This document shows positions 10,936-20,900 of a DNA stretch of 64,000 nt, piece by piece. Under the pieces are notes generated by a model. It was not told the DNA's origin. It ran no database searches and saw only the letters and a program-made list of their open reading frames with translations. The stretch's first letter is position 1; each line of letters opens with the position of its first letter. Origin of the DNA: Henningerozyma blattae CBS 6284 (lineage: Eukaryota > Ascomycota > Saccharomycetes > Saccharomycetales > Saccharomycetaceae); assembly GCF_000315915.1 (NCBI RefSeq), contig NC_020187.1:1178001-1242000 (forward strand). Reading direction: 5' to 3'. Position numbers and translations under genes: made by a program.

Positions 10936-13644
10936 AAATTTTGATATTAAGATATGAATATTTTTTTTTAAATTTATTGTTATATGTGACTTTTTTTTTT
11001 TATTTGTCTATCTATTATAGTATTTTATGCTATGTTGTATTATATTATTTTATCTTCTTCAAATAAATTAACCCTTGTTACCTCTAATGGCCAAGATTAA
11101 TAAATAAAACAAACACACAATAAGTATAAAACTGAACTTGGAAAAGATTGAATTTGGACTAAGAAAAGATTCATCGATGATTTATATAAAATGCTGAAAC
11201 TCCATCGTTTAAAAGAAATTTATATATAATGGAACAAACACCTGTAGTAAGCACCACTTTCCTAACGTGGTGGATAATTTACTTTCTTTTTCGTTGAAAT
11301 ATTATTATTCATGTGAAGTTATGGCCCATACATTATTATCAATAAAAATGGAGTAACTAAACTATGAACTGATAGTAAATAACCTCCTCCTATAATTCCT
11401 CTCTACACTTACAACACCAGGATATTCTTACACAATTAAACCTTTGTGATTCGTCGGAAAAATAGCGTGGAACAATTTGTATCCGAATGGGGTTTTGCGT
11501 GGCGGCGGCCGACCCCAGATACTGTCGCATCCGCGGAGAAACCACGCGGCGCGGGGCCGGAACAACATTTGCCGGGTCGGGCTCAGAAACACCCGCATTC
11601 CATATGATATCTTCGGAACAACCTCTCGGCTCCGGTGGTTTTACCGCGGGGGCGGGGCTGGCTGTAATAGGAAAATAGGTGCCGCGTTCTGCCCAGTTTC
11701 GCGGTGTGACCTGTTCTGGCCCGGGGTGGATTACCGGATTAGAACGGGATGTTGTGTGCCGCCACGGTAGATACTGTGGGATGGAACAAATGGAGAAGGA
11801 CGCGCAGGCCGTTTTGGGGTAGATGTCACGGTAGGGTCGTAGTGGTCTGGAAAAACCTCGAACGGCCTAATGCCGGATGGAATATATCACGAAAAACGGG
11901 ATGTATTCCACGGAGAGGCTTGTAGGTGGCCTCAAAAAAGGTATCACTGCCCCAATCGGACGGGGACCCGGATTTTCATTGAAATTCCCGTAGGTATAAT
12001 TGCCTGGTGAGGTAACCAAGAATGAGAAATTTCCATTTGTATACGTGGGTTTCTCCGGACGGGCCCAAAAGTTGGAGAAAAGGAAAGTGAATGCAAATTT
12101 TCACAAATACGTCATCGGATAATAGTGAGGAGATATTTTCTAGAGATAGTGTGTGTATAATAATAATAATAATGGATAAAAATTCTAGCCTTAAACTCGT
12201 GAGACATTGTCTTGTGAGTTGTTCTTTACTAGCTATCTGTAAAGAGTTGAAAAGCCAAGAATAGGCAAGTAGCAACCAAAAATAAATATACAAGGAAAAA
12301 GAAAAAAACAAAATGCAACTTCGTTCAAGACTGGGGTAAAGACCGGTTATCGCTTGCGAGGAAACTATTTACCTCTCATTATTGTATTACAGTTTCGCGG
12401 AATATTCTGTTTTTGTCAGTGTATGGTTCTTTCAAGACAAAGCATATTATCATTTGTTTTTTGCTAATCGAATAACAGATATATTTATGCAGCTAATCTC
12501 TTCCATGTGAATACTGGATTGCACATGATGCTAAAGATAATGCTTTCTCCTCGAATATATAGATGCATATACATATTGTAACAATAATAGTGATTGTACA
12601 CGTTTATAAGTTGAATAAATAACAAACAAACATATATTTCATGAAAATTAAAATTTGTATCGTACACTAGACTACCGTCTTGGCATTTTTAGCTCCGTCT
12701 TTTGCCTTTGATAAGAACCGTTTTATATTCTATTTCTTTAATATCTGGAAAAAACTCTCGCGGATTTAATCGTTAGACCAAAATAATTTTTCCATGAAAG
12801 TTTTTCCGAACGCACGGCTATTTTTTCATGCTCGGCAGATACATCTAGAAACATACCTCAAGGGTATAATGGGAAATTTACATTAATATATGTATATATA
12901 TAACTGGAAATCGTTTATGGAGTTTATGTTCGGAAAAACATTTTCTTTGATTACATACGACTCCACCTAGCTAGATGAAATTATTTATTTCTAATCCTTT
13001 CTTAAATGAGTTTTAAGTGCGCTAAAGGCAATTTCCACCAATAGTCAGCATTTCTAATAATATACCGGACGACAACTCAAAAGGATATAGCTAAAAAAGA
13101 CCTGACTCAAATCGACTAAGCTCAAATGATCTTGTTTGTGTACAATTTATCCCTTTTCTACAATAAAATAACCTTTACATTGGCGAACTTGTAAGATCGA
13201 AAATTATTACTACAACGTGTCTCGTTATTTTTTCTTAACGTATTCAAACCGAATTACATTCTTCTGTAATAGTTATTATAAATGCGTGATTATAGGGGGA
13301 ATACGATTTTTTTTTTGCTATTATATTATTGAATATTTACACAATTGCACAATTGCTTGGTTGCATAATTTTTATAACGTATCTTACAAATATATTATTG
13401 ATATATCTCGGTTAACTTGTTTCATTATATTTGAAATTTTCCGAAATTTGAAATAAATATAATATATGTGAATTGATCCGAATTAATTTTTAATTGATAA
13501 ATTATATTACAATTTGCGGGGAAGTATCTTAATTTCTTATTTAATTTAACTTTGTATACTTAATTATAATATATATTTTTAGAAAAGTACACATATACCT
13601 GTTTATGCTATTATGCAAAAGTGTCGTTAGTTATACATAGGTGT
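10936..13644. other. Long upstream region of the MIG gene
   Basis: This 2.7-kb gap follows the 3' end of SMB1 and leads into the MIG start codon. I see no credible gene; frames at 11477-11770, 11976-12311, 12485-12667 and 13217-13456 have no family features. A block at about 11450-12120 is far more GC-rich than its surroundings and is listed separately. A small hairpin (CACCAC at 11252-11257, GTGGTG at 11267-11272) lies about 320 bp upstream of MIG. Further CGGANNA matches outside the GC-rich block are at 12802-12808, 12931-12937, 13066-13072, 13437-13443 and 13474-13480 (either strand). Confidence 0.6.
11455..12122. promoter_or_regulatory. GC-rich block with clustered CGGANNA (Rgt1-like) motifs
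   Basis: Seven matches to CGGANNA, the reported Rgt1 recognition sequence, occur in 668 bp: 11455 (CGGAAAA), 11534 (CGGAGAA), 11558 and 11614 (CGGAACA), 11735 (CGGATTA), 12051 (reverse strand, TTCTCCG) and 12116 (CGGATAA). One or two would be expected by chance. The block also holds three Mig-type GC boxes: GCGGGG near 11551 and 11652, and CCGGGG near 11721. It lies about 0.5-1.2 kb upstream of the MIG start. In S. cerevisiae, MIG2 is glucose-induced through Rgt1, so an Rgt1-controlled promoter is a reasonable inference. The GC richness itself is unexplained. Confidence 0.5.
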
Positions 13645-14187
13645 CTATCTCTTAACAAAGCCTGGTGGAGGTTGGAATTTCCTTACAACGGGTTTATTAG
13701 TTGGATTTCCAGCAGGCCTAGTATTAGCATTGTTGTTATTGTTGACATTATTATTTTTATTTTTTATTTTTTTATTTTCATTTGTATTCGTGCTACTGCT
13801 CTTATTTGTTTTCGAATTGTAATATCTAGAACGTCTATTTTTACTAATGATCTTAGATTGTTGTTTTTCCTTTTGTAATCGCTGACTTTTATTCAGTAAA
13901 GGCTTATCTTCCACCATTGTAGTTAAGATTTGATCTCCTCTTAAAATGATTAAACCTAGAGTTCTTTTCTCTATACGAATACTGTCTTTTGATTTCAAAT
14001 CTTTTAACTTGGGTAATTGAGTTTTCGGTATTCTTTGTTCAATACAATTGTTCAATATAAGATTCATATGATTATCAAATGATAATAATTCTCCGATATA
14101 AACTTTATCATCAATTGTAATCACACGGATTTTGTAATTTATTAGATGTGATAACCTACTATTATGTTTTACACTTATATTATTCAT
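13645..14187 (-). CDS. SMB1: Spliceosomal Sm protein B (SmB)
   Basis: SmB is a core protein of the heptameric Sm ring around U1, U2, U4 and U5 snRNAs. The Sm fold is clear. Sm1 lies within roughly residues 10-55, with KIRVITIDDKVYIGELLSFD, then HMNLILNNCIEQR. After an insert, Sm2 appears as LGLIILRGDQILTTMVED (about 77-95). The C-terminal half is a basic, Lys/Asn-rich tail ending in a Pro-containing segment (RKFQPPPGFVKR), as in yeast SmB. At 180 residues it is slightly shorter than S. cerevisiae Smb1 (about 196). It is divergent from CHZ1 by 349 bp, matching the YER029C-YER030W arrangement. No intron is seen. Confidence 0.93.
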   Translation of the reverse strand: MNNISVKHNSRLSHLINYKIRVITIDDKVYIGELLSFDNHMNLILNNCIEQRIPKTQLPKLKDLKSKDSIRIEKRTLGLIILRGDQILTTMVEDKPLLNKSQRLQKEKQQSKIISKNRRSRYYNSKTNKSSSTNTNENKKIKNKNNNVNNNNNANTRPAGNPTNKPVVRKFQPPPGFVKR

Positions 14188-14536
14188 TGTTCTGTACCTA
14201 TTATTGGTATGACTTGTATGTGTTATTTCACTTTTTTTTTTTATTTTATTTTCTTTTTTCTAACATAATATATACAGTATTAGAATAAAGAAAATTTTAA
14301 ATTTTAAATTCAAAAATATTTAAACTTAAAAAATAGTTCTTTTTTTTTATTCGCGCGAGACCACGTGGTTTTGGAAAAAACAGGCTACAATACACTACTT
14401 ACATGGCTTTCATAAAGATCCCCAACTATATTCCTAATTCACCCATATTCTAGTAATTATGTTTTAAAAGAGATCTTCAAAATTACAAACATAATATCTT
14501 TATAAATTCCAACAACAACAAATTTACCACTCGAAG
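14188..14536. promoter_or_regulatory. Divergent SMB1-CHZ1 promoter
   Basis: This 349-bp bidirectional promoter region contains a T-rich tract (14230-14245), a CGCGCGAG stretch at about 14352-14359 and an E-box CACGTG at 14362-14367, roughly midway between the two start codons. The E-box could be a Cbf1 site shared by both genes. No other element was recognised. Confidence 0.5.
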
Positions 14537-14974
14537 ATGTCTGACATTGAAAAAAAAAGAGCCATTGAAGAAGAAACAGAAACAAAAGAAGTGTCTGTAA
14601 AGGAAACCAATGATCATAGCAAGAAAAAAAGAAGAAGAAGAAATTATGATGACTATGATGCAGAAATTACTAAAGAAGAAAAAAATAAAGATAATGATCT
14701 CAAGAAGACTGGCGATAAAGAAGTAGATATTGATGACATTGAAGACGATGATAAATTGGATGCAGTATTAGCCAAAGATCAAGATGAAGATGCATTGGAA
14801 GAAATCGATACAAGTAATATCATTACTGGTGGTAGAAGAACTAGAGGTAAGATTGTTAATTTCAAAGAGATTGCTAAGAAATTAGATGAAGAAAAAAAGG
14901 ATTCTCAAAAGAAGGATTCTTCAAAAGATGAAGATGAGGACGAAGAAGAAGATGAAGATTTCAAAGCAGAATAA
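14537..14974 (+). CDS. CHZ1: Histone chaperone Chz1 (H2A.Z-H2B)
   Basis: This is a nuclear chaperone that binds the H2A.Z-H2B dimer and helps SWR1 deposit H2A.Z. The 145-residue protein (S. cerevisiae about 153) is almost entirely charged and probably disordered. An N-terminal Glu/Lys region with a basic patch KKKRRRRN (about 30-37), a possible nuclear localisation signal, is followed by an acidic stretch. The conserved CHZ motif then appears as DTSNIITGGRRTRGKIVNF around residues 91-109. The protein ends in a long Asp/Glu tail. The CHZ motif and its position between SMB1 and YPT31 make the call firm. Confidence 0.92.
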   Translation: MSDIEKKRAIEEETETKEVSVKETNDHSKKKRRRRNYDDYDAEITKEEKNKDNDLKKTGDKEVDIDDIEDDDKLDAVLAKDQDEDALEEIDTSNIITGGRRTRGKIVNFKEIAKKLDEEKKDSQKKDSSKDEDEDEEEDEDFKAE

Positions 14975-15027
14975 CTGTAAATCACCAATTAAATTGGCTA
15001 ATGATAATGTATATGCTTATATTGATA

Positions 15028-15069
15028 GTATATATATATATATATATATATATGTGCGTGTGCGCGTGC
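15028..15069. repeat. Alternating purine-pyrimidine tract (TA)n-(TG/CG)n
   Basis: An uninterrupted 42-bp purine-pyrimidine alternation lies about 55 bp downstream of the CHZ1 stop codon. It begins as a TA run and passes into TGTGCGTGTGCGCGTGC. Such sequence can adopt Z-DNA or cruciform structure under torsion. It is the most regular simple repeat in this 615-bp convergent gap. Confidence 0.7.
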
Positions 15070-15215
15070 TTGTGTGATATTGTATTAATTTTTAATGGAA
15101 CAGTTGACTAATGATAATAATGATAGATTTGATAAATAGGTGATTAATAATATTACTAGAAGTAGGGCAGTAAATAGACAATATACATAATAATAAAAGT
15201 TAAAATACGATAAAG

Positions 15216-15420
15216 ATGATACGACACAATATGATACGATATGATATGATATAATATGATATAATATAATAGTAGAGTTATAATGGAACAAAACCAAGCT
15301 GTAATTTTGGAAATTGGGAATGGTAAAATTAATAAAAAAACAATATAAAATAACTGTAAGTATTATAGTATTAGCGTAGGTGTAAGTGTAAGTTTAAGTG
15401 TAATGGTAAATGTAAGGGTA
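15216..15420. repeat. Degenerate short tandem repeats between CHZ1 and YPT31
   Basis: Two decayed microsatellites occur here: a GATAT/GATAC-type pentamer run at 15216-15273, and a TGTAAG-type hexamer run at about 15379-15420. The second resembles degenerate telomere-like sequence but is short and interstitial, so I treat it as simple repeat. Both lie in the convergent gap 14975-15589, which otherwise shows only 3'-end-like AT-rich DNA. Confidence 0.6.
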
Positions 15421-15589
15421 CTAGTAGGCTTTTTAAATTTTAATTTTTAAAGTAAGTGTAGTTGTAAGTATGTAACTGAATGATTATTGTGATAAAGAAG
15501 AGAAAGATATGTATATAAGCAGTCAAAAAGAACAATAACAACAAACCAACAATAGAATAATATATCGATTTTATAGTATAATACATCAT

Positions 15590-16285
15590 TTAACAACAAT
15601 TTCCTGAAGCCTTTGTCTTCTTTTCATTTGGAGCAGGAGTTAAACTAATGGTTGGCCCATTTGGAGAATTATTTGATTTATTATTACTTGAATTATTTGA
15701 ATTTGAATTTGGATCGTTGTCATTAGCAGCCATATCTACTTGATGTTTAGATACCATTTGATATATAGCTGTGATCAATTCTCTAAAAGCTTGGTCTACG
15801 TTTGATGATTGTAAAGCGGAGGTTTCTGTGAATAACAATTGATTTTCTTGAGCGAAATTCTTAGCTTCATCAGTAGGAACTGCTCTCATATGATCCAAAT
15901 CGGATTTATTCCCAATTAACCCCACAGCTACATTAGCATCGGCATTACCTCTCAATTCAGTCAACCAATGTTGACAGTTTTCATAGGAAGAGGGTTTACT
16001 TATATCATAAACAATCAATGCACCAACAGCACCTCTGTAATAGGCTGAAGTGATAGCACGATAACGTTCTTGACCTGCTGTGTCCCAAATTTGAGCCTTA
16101 ATTTTCTTACCTTCCACTTCAATAGTTCTTGTAGCAAATTCCACACCGATAGTGGATTTAGATTCCAAGTTGAACTCGTTTGTTGTGAATCTAGACAATA
16201 AGTTTGATTTCCCCACACCTGAATCCCCAATCAGCACGATTTTGAAAAGGTAGTCATAATCATATCCATAATCTTCATTACTCAT
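15590..16285 (-). CDS. YPT31: Rab GTPase Ypt31/Ypt32 (Rab11-type)
   Basis: This small GTPase drives exit from the trans-Golgi and recycling through the late Golgi and endosomes. All G motifs are present: P-loop GDSGVGKS (20-27), switch I with STIGVEF (44-50), switch [21 protein letters not shown] (from 68), GNKSDL and ETSAL. The hypervariable tail is Asn/Ser-rich, and the protein ends in GNCC, a double-cysteine geranylgeranylation signal. The sequence [20 protein letters not shown] and the length of 231 residues (222-223 in S. cerevisiae) fit Ypt31/32. These two are WGD duplicates, so assignment to one member is arbitrary. Its neighbours FIR1 and CHZ1 are those of YPT31 (YER031C). Confidence 0.93.
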   Translation of the reverse strand: MSNEDYGYDYDYLFKIVLIGDSGVGKSNLLSRFTTNEFNLESKSTIGVEFATRTIEVEGKKIKAQIWDTAGQERYRAITSAYYRGAVGALIVYDISKPSSYENCQHWLTELRGNADANVAVGLIGNKSDLDHMRAVPTDEAKNFAQENQLLFTETSALQSSNVDQAFRELITAIYQMVSKHQVDMAANDNDPNSNSNNSSNNKSNNSPNGPTISLTPAPNEKKTKASGNCC

Positions 16286-16450
16286 GTTTGTGTTTTTTTT
16301 AAGTTCGAATATAAGTGAGGTTATAAGAGATGTTTCGTGTTTTTAAATATAATTGATAGTGTTATATTAATTTCAATTGGAATAATCCCTTTGTAATATG
16401 ATATTCTATCTTAGATCTGTAAGTTAGTATGTTTGTTTGTTTGTAAATTT

Positions 16451-16515
16451 CAAAATCAAAATCAAAATCAAAATCGAAATCAAAATCACAATCAAATTTC
16501 AAATTTCAAATTTCA
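16451..16515. repeat. (AAAATC)n and (AAATTTC)n simple repeats
   Basis: Seven or eight near-perfect AAAATC hexamers (16451-16496) pass into three AAATTTC heptamers (to about 16515), about 165-230 bp upstream of the YPT31 start codon. A further (ATTCTA)n run lies at about 16835-16862. These are probably neutral microsatellites in the promoter region. Confidence 0.7.
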
Positions 16516-16985
16516 AAGCTGTTTTCGTTTTAGGAATACGGAAAACAAAAATGAAGATAAAGATAAAAATAAACGAAGAATGAAATAATAAGTAAATAAA
16601 TAAATAAATCAATAAAGTACAAAACTAAATAAATAAAAGATTAAACAGAATATAAATTCTTAAAAATTATTAGCAAAATAATAAGAGTTAAATTAGATAA
16701 ATAAGTATCATAGAAGTCTTGTTTTGTTTAACCGATACATGATGCGTAACGCCATTAAACAAAAATATATTAGAATAAAATTTCAGTAGAATAATAATAA
16801 TCGTACAATTGATAATTCTAATTCTCATTGATATAATTCTAATTCTAATTCTAATTCTAATATACTTTACGAGACAAGGTTCTAGGACATAGAAAACACA
16901 GCATAAAGTCTCGACGTGTTGTTGTAGCCACAATATTCTCGTAGAAAGAAGGCGACCGCGAATGTGGAGCGGGGTGCAACTCGAT

Positions 16986-16992
16986 TTACCCG
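16986..16992 (+). promoter_or_regulatory. Reb1-type site TTACCCG
   Basis: TTACCCGG is a full match to the Reb1 general regulatory factor core. It lies in the divergent YPT31-FIR1 gap, 20 bp left of the E-box cluster. Reb1 sites usually mark nucleosome-depleted promoter regions, so this supports the reading of this interval as regulatory DNA. Confidence 0.55.
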
Positions 16993-17011
16993 GAACACTC
17001 GTATTTTGTAT

Positions 17012-17135
17012 CACGTGGTAAATGCTGATCACGTGTAAAGATCCAATCACATGATTAATTAATCACATGCATGAACTGCATCACGTGACTTTATTATACC
17101 ACGTGCAACTTTAGAAGCCACGTGATTTTCACATG
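17012..17135. promoter_or_regulatory. Dense E-box cluster (CACGTG/CACATG)
   Basis: Eight E-boxes of type CACRTG occur in 124 bp. CACGTG is at 17012, 17030, 17082, 17100 and 17119; CACATG is at 17048, 17064 and 17130. Six of the eight extend to RTCACRTG on one strand, the Cbf1 consensus (also CDEI of point centromeres). The cluster lies 727 bp upstream of the YPT31 start and 767 bp upstream of the FIR1 start. Cbf1, Pho4 or another bHLH factor is a plausible binder; which gene responds is unknown. Confidence 0.7.
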
Positions 17136-17901
17136 GCGGGGTCTATTTTCCAGCAAGAATTTTCGTGGGGGTTTACCTAATTTGTCGATATCCATATGCG
17201 GAAGTGATGTAAACATGTTGCCGAATAAGGAAAGGGGCATTGGAAAAAACAACAAAGTGAAGAATGGGCTCGATATGGGCCTTGATTTGACTTCTAGGAC
17301 AGAATTTCAACAATTGAATACGATAATTTCCATATTATTATTATGGGAAACTACAAGATGTGTAAATAGGCTATGGAATAAAGAATGAATTTGGACAAAT
17401 GATTATTGCTTGTGAAATAATAAAGTTTTATATACTAGTTATTCTATAAGTATAGAAAATAAACATTAAGTTCGATACTTGCTTTTTCACCTATTCATTC
17501 TTTTTAAGGGTTGATCAAGTCATTCGACTCTGCTCTATTGGACACTCTATCTATCTCTATTGCTATTCATTTGACTGTATTTTATTTTATTATATTTCTA
17601 ATTACATTTTTCATTTCACTTTTATGTTTTTTTTAAATACATATTCTATACCTTCGCATTCTCGATACATCATACCCATAATTAAGCACTAATTAACTAC
17701 TCATTATTACTCTTATATTTTTTTTCGATTTTTCGATATTCTATTTCCCTATCCAAAAGACAAAACAAAACATTCTCCTTTCAATATTTAAAATTCTCGA
17801 TACTCTCCATTCGATATATATATATTTCTGCATTTCACTTCTCATTTCTCACACCCTACCCTCTTTATTTATTTGTAATATACAACCTACCTTCCCAAAA
17901 A
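17136..17901. promoter_or_regulatory. FIR1 proximal upstream region
   Basis: About 770 bp lies between the E-box cluster and the FIR1 start codon. The last 300 bp is pyrimidine-rich on the coding strand with many TC/TTC tracts, typical of a yeast promoter and 5' leader. The 88-codon frame at 17122-17388 overlaps the cluster and shows no family features. No specific site was recognised. Confidence 0.5.
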
Positions 17902-20900
17902 ATGAATGAAAAAACAGCAATCCTGAAACCATCAGTATCAACATCTCCCCCAATGAATAGGTCACCATCGCCAATACTCAAACATAAAAGGACAAAAAGT
18001 AATTCACCTTCGAAAGTTCGTTTTTCAGACGACATTGCTGAGCCCACTGCTCCTGCCGTTGCCATTACAAGTGACAATCAACCACAATTAAAGAAATCCA
18101 CAGTACCTTTAGAATCACAAATGCAAGAATCATCAAATCATTCAACAGAAGACTTGGGTGCCTTAAAAGGTCATTTCTTCACTACAAATTCAAACGTCTT
18201 GTTGGATGTCCCCAAAGATGTTTGGGAATTCCACAATGCAAATATGATTAAAAAAAATTTTAACAATGTTTCAAAAAATGTTTCAAATAAAAATACAAAG
18301 GGTTCTCCTAAACCTGCTAGCAAGCACAAGAGAAATAATTATTCGATTTCCATTGCTGATTTCACCAATAACAACAACAACAACAATAAATCATCAATGA
18401 GTAAGAAATATGCCCATGAGAGATCGAAATCATTACAATCAATTATTGTATCAACAATCCAATCATATAACAATTCTTCCAATATATCAATAAATAACAC
18501 TTCGTTCAATACCTCTTTCAATCCTTCCACAATTAATGATTCGAGTCTCAGCACAATAAGCCAAGTATCACCATTACATCTGCGCCATAATAATAATAAT
18601 AATAATAATAATAATTCAAGAGACATATCCACTAATAAAAACAACAACAACAATTTGATCACTACTACAAATACAATCCAAAACAATCTATATTTGGCTC
18701 CTACTTCTCCTTTAAATAAATTCAATATTTCAGTACCTTTACAAATCTCCTTGCCTCCCTATTTATCACCAAAAAATAAAAATAAATTACATCCAGATAT
18801 CATTTTTGATGGAAATGGATATTCTACCTTTAATAACTCTATTACATCGTGTTCATCGGAAGAGGGTGATGAAAACCAAGTAGAAAACAATCGTTCAAAT
18901 GATAATACTTCTTCAAGTCTTTCCTCTTCCATCAATGATAGTTTAGTTTCATTGATTGCTCTATTACCAGATGAAAACCATGATATTTCAATCAATTATG
19001 ATGATATGGTAGATAATACTTTAGGCATTGATCAAGAGGCAAACGTTAATCTAAGAAAACAAATGAAAAATATTAGAAAGAAAAACATAACTCCAGTACC
19101 AATTATTAAAAAGGATTTAGTAGCTGAAACTAATGATGTACAGCCTTGTTCTAATACCCAATCTATTTCCACTTCAAATACAGATTCGTTAACAATTTTA
19201 CAGTCTGCTTCAAAAGTTATTGCTATTCCAGATGTTAATGATGAAATTATGAATAGCCCTGCTAAAACAAGTAATGGCAATCCTTTAAAATTTTTTGAGC
19301 AATTTAACCCTTCTCCAAATGATACTAAAGCTTCACCATCAAATAATGGTACTGATGAATTAAATTTGAATTTTAAATTTCCAAATAATCAAACAGAAAC
19401 TGTAAATGATGACCATAAAGATGATTTTAATGATTATTTAAAAATAGATACCTCTTCAAATGACGTAGCTTTCAATTCCAGAAGAAGCAAATTGATTAAT
19501 AGCCACAAATTAGACATGGCGTCACCAGAACATCAAAGAAGAAGATCTCATATACACAGAAGAAGTGATAGTGTTTTCAAGATTATACCAGAAGATTTAC
19601 AATTAGAGACAATTCATGAGAACGATAATACTCAACCTCAAAAACAACTAACTGTGCCAATAACGTTTGACTCTAAAAGTCACCTTACTAGCCCACCTCA
19701 AGTGAAGAATGAAGGAAATTCCCTAAAGCTAATGGTCTCTTCACCATTAAGAAACATGGAATCTGCTTATTCTAATGATAATATTAATTCAGACATCACT
19801 CCAACGAAGACTAAATCAAATAGCTCTAATCTTTCATTTGCTGCAACTTCAACTCCACCAACCTCAAGCTTAGTAGCTCCTTCAAGGTCCCCGTTACGTC
19901 TAAATCGTAATTCCTTGTTAAATACTTCTCATATTTCTATACCAGATTCTACAAATGATCTTGATACTAACTCTCCTGAAATGATGTTCAATAACAATGA
20001 AGTAAAAAATATGGAAAACCACTATTTATCTGATTCTCATTCTCAAGAAACTACAAATCAAAATGGGGTCTCTCTTCTAACGTCTCATCTCAATGAAGAC
20101 ATACATCAAAATAAAGAACCTTCACATACTACTTATACACAAGACAATACAAACGAAGGTAAATATCTTTCTCCCAATCCTCATTTCCAGGGTAGTACAA
20201 TTCAGGATGACAATATTTTCCATACCTCTCATACTCAAGAAAATACAAATACAATCAAGTATTCGTTCCCTCCTAGTCATGTTCAAGAAGCTGAAACTCT
20301 TGGTAGATATTCTTTTCCACCTCCTACCCTACCAAGTAGTAAAACCCAAAATGAGTACTCTTTCCCTTCTCTAAATACACAAAATAACGCGACTTTAATG
20401 AATGATTCTTTACTAGCTGAGAATGCCACTGGGACTGTCAACCAAAATAGTTACACATTTCCACCTAAAAGTGCTCCGGAACCAAGGAATTGTAACTCCT
20501 TAATGCCTTTAAACACACACAAAAGTGATAGTCAAAGTTTATTTTATTTACCAACGAGTCTAACTGAGAATGAAAATTCAAACTTAGAAACACATCATAA
20601 TAAGCACATCCAAGACAAAAGTCACATATCTATTAACTCTTATACACAAGATTATTCTGGTTTTATTCCGGATATTTCTCATATTACAATCTTATCACAA
20701 ACTGATCAGGAGCATGAGTCTTTAGATAATGAAGATATTAATGAAAATTTTGATACCAATTCTAATAATATTCTAGATGAATATCAGCATGATGAGGAGA
20801 ACCAAATTATTCAAACAAATGAAGTTAAACAAGGATTCAGTTTGCTAGAAAAAACTACTAACAAATATGAACTAGAAGAAATGAAACAATATGACCAATA

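Noticed and set aside
11477..11770. Overlapping open frames of 97 and 63 codons in the GC-rich block
   Set aside because: They are Arg/Gly/Cys-rich, typical of chance frames in GC-rich DNA. No domain, leader or codon signal supports them.
13217..13456. 79-codon frame in the MIG upstream region
   Set aside because: Phe/Tyr/Ile-rich composition is expected for AT-rich chance frames; no family features.
15379..15420. Interstitial telomere-like repeat
   Set aside because: The TGTAAG-type units are short and irregular and do not match a yeast telomere seed unit. Treated as a simple repeat.
16688..17050. 120-codon minus-strand frame upstream of YPT31
   Set aside because: Includes an Arg/Ile dipeptide run from the ATTCTA microsatellite and part of the E-box cluster; it is a repeat artefact.
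17012..17250. Possible point centromere, because several RTCACRTG (CDEI-like) motifs occur and TGTTGCCGAA lies near 17217
   Set aside because: No 80-160-bp AT-only CDEII follows any of the motifs, and no sequence near by matches CDEIII (TGTTTATG-TTTCCGAA-type). Many E-boxes in a row are not a centromere arrangement.
17122..17388. 88-codon plus-strand frame upstream of FIR1
   Set aside because: Overlaps the E-box cluster, has no domain, and its composition does not resemble neighbouring genes.
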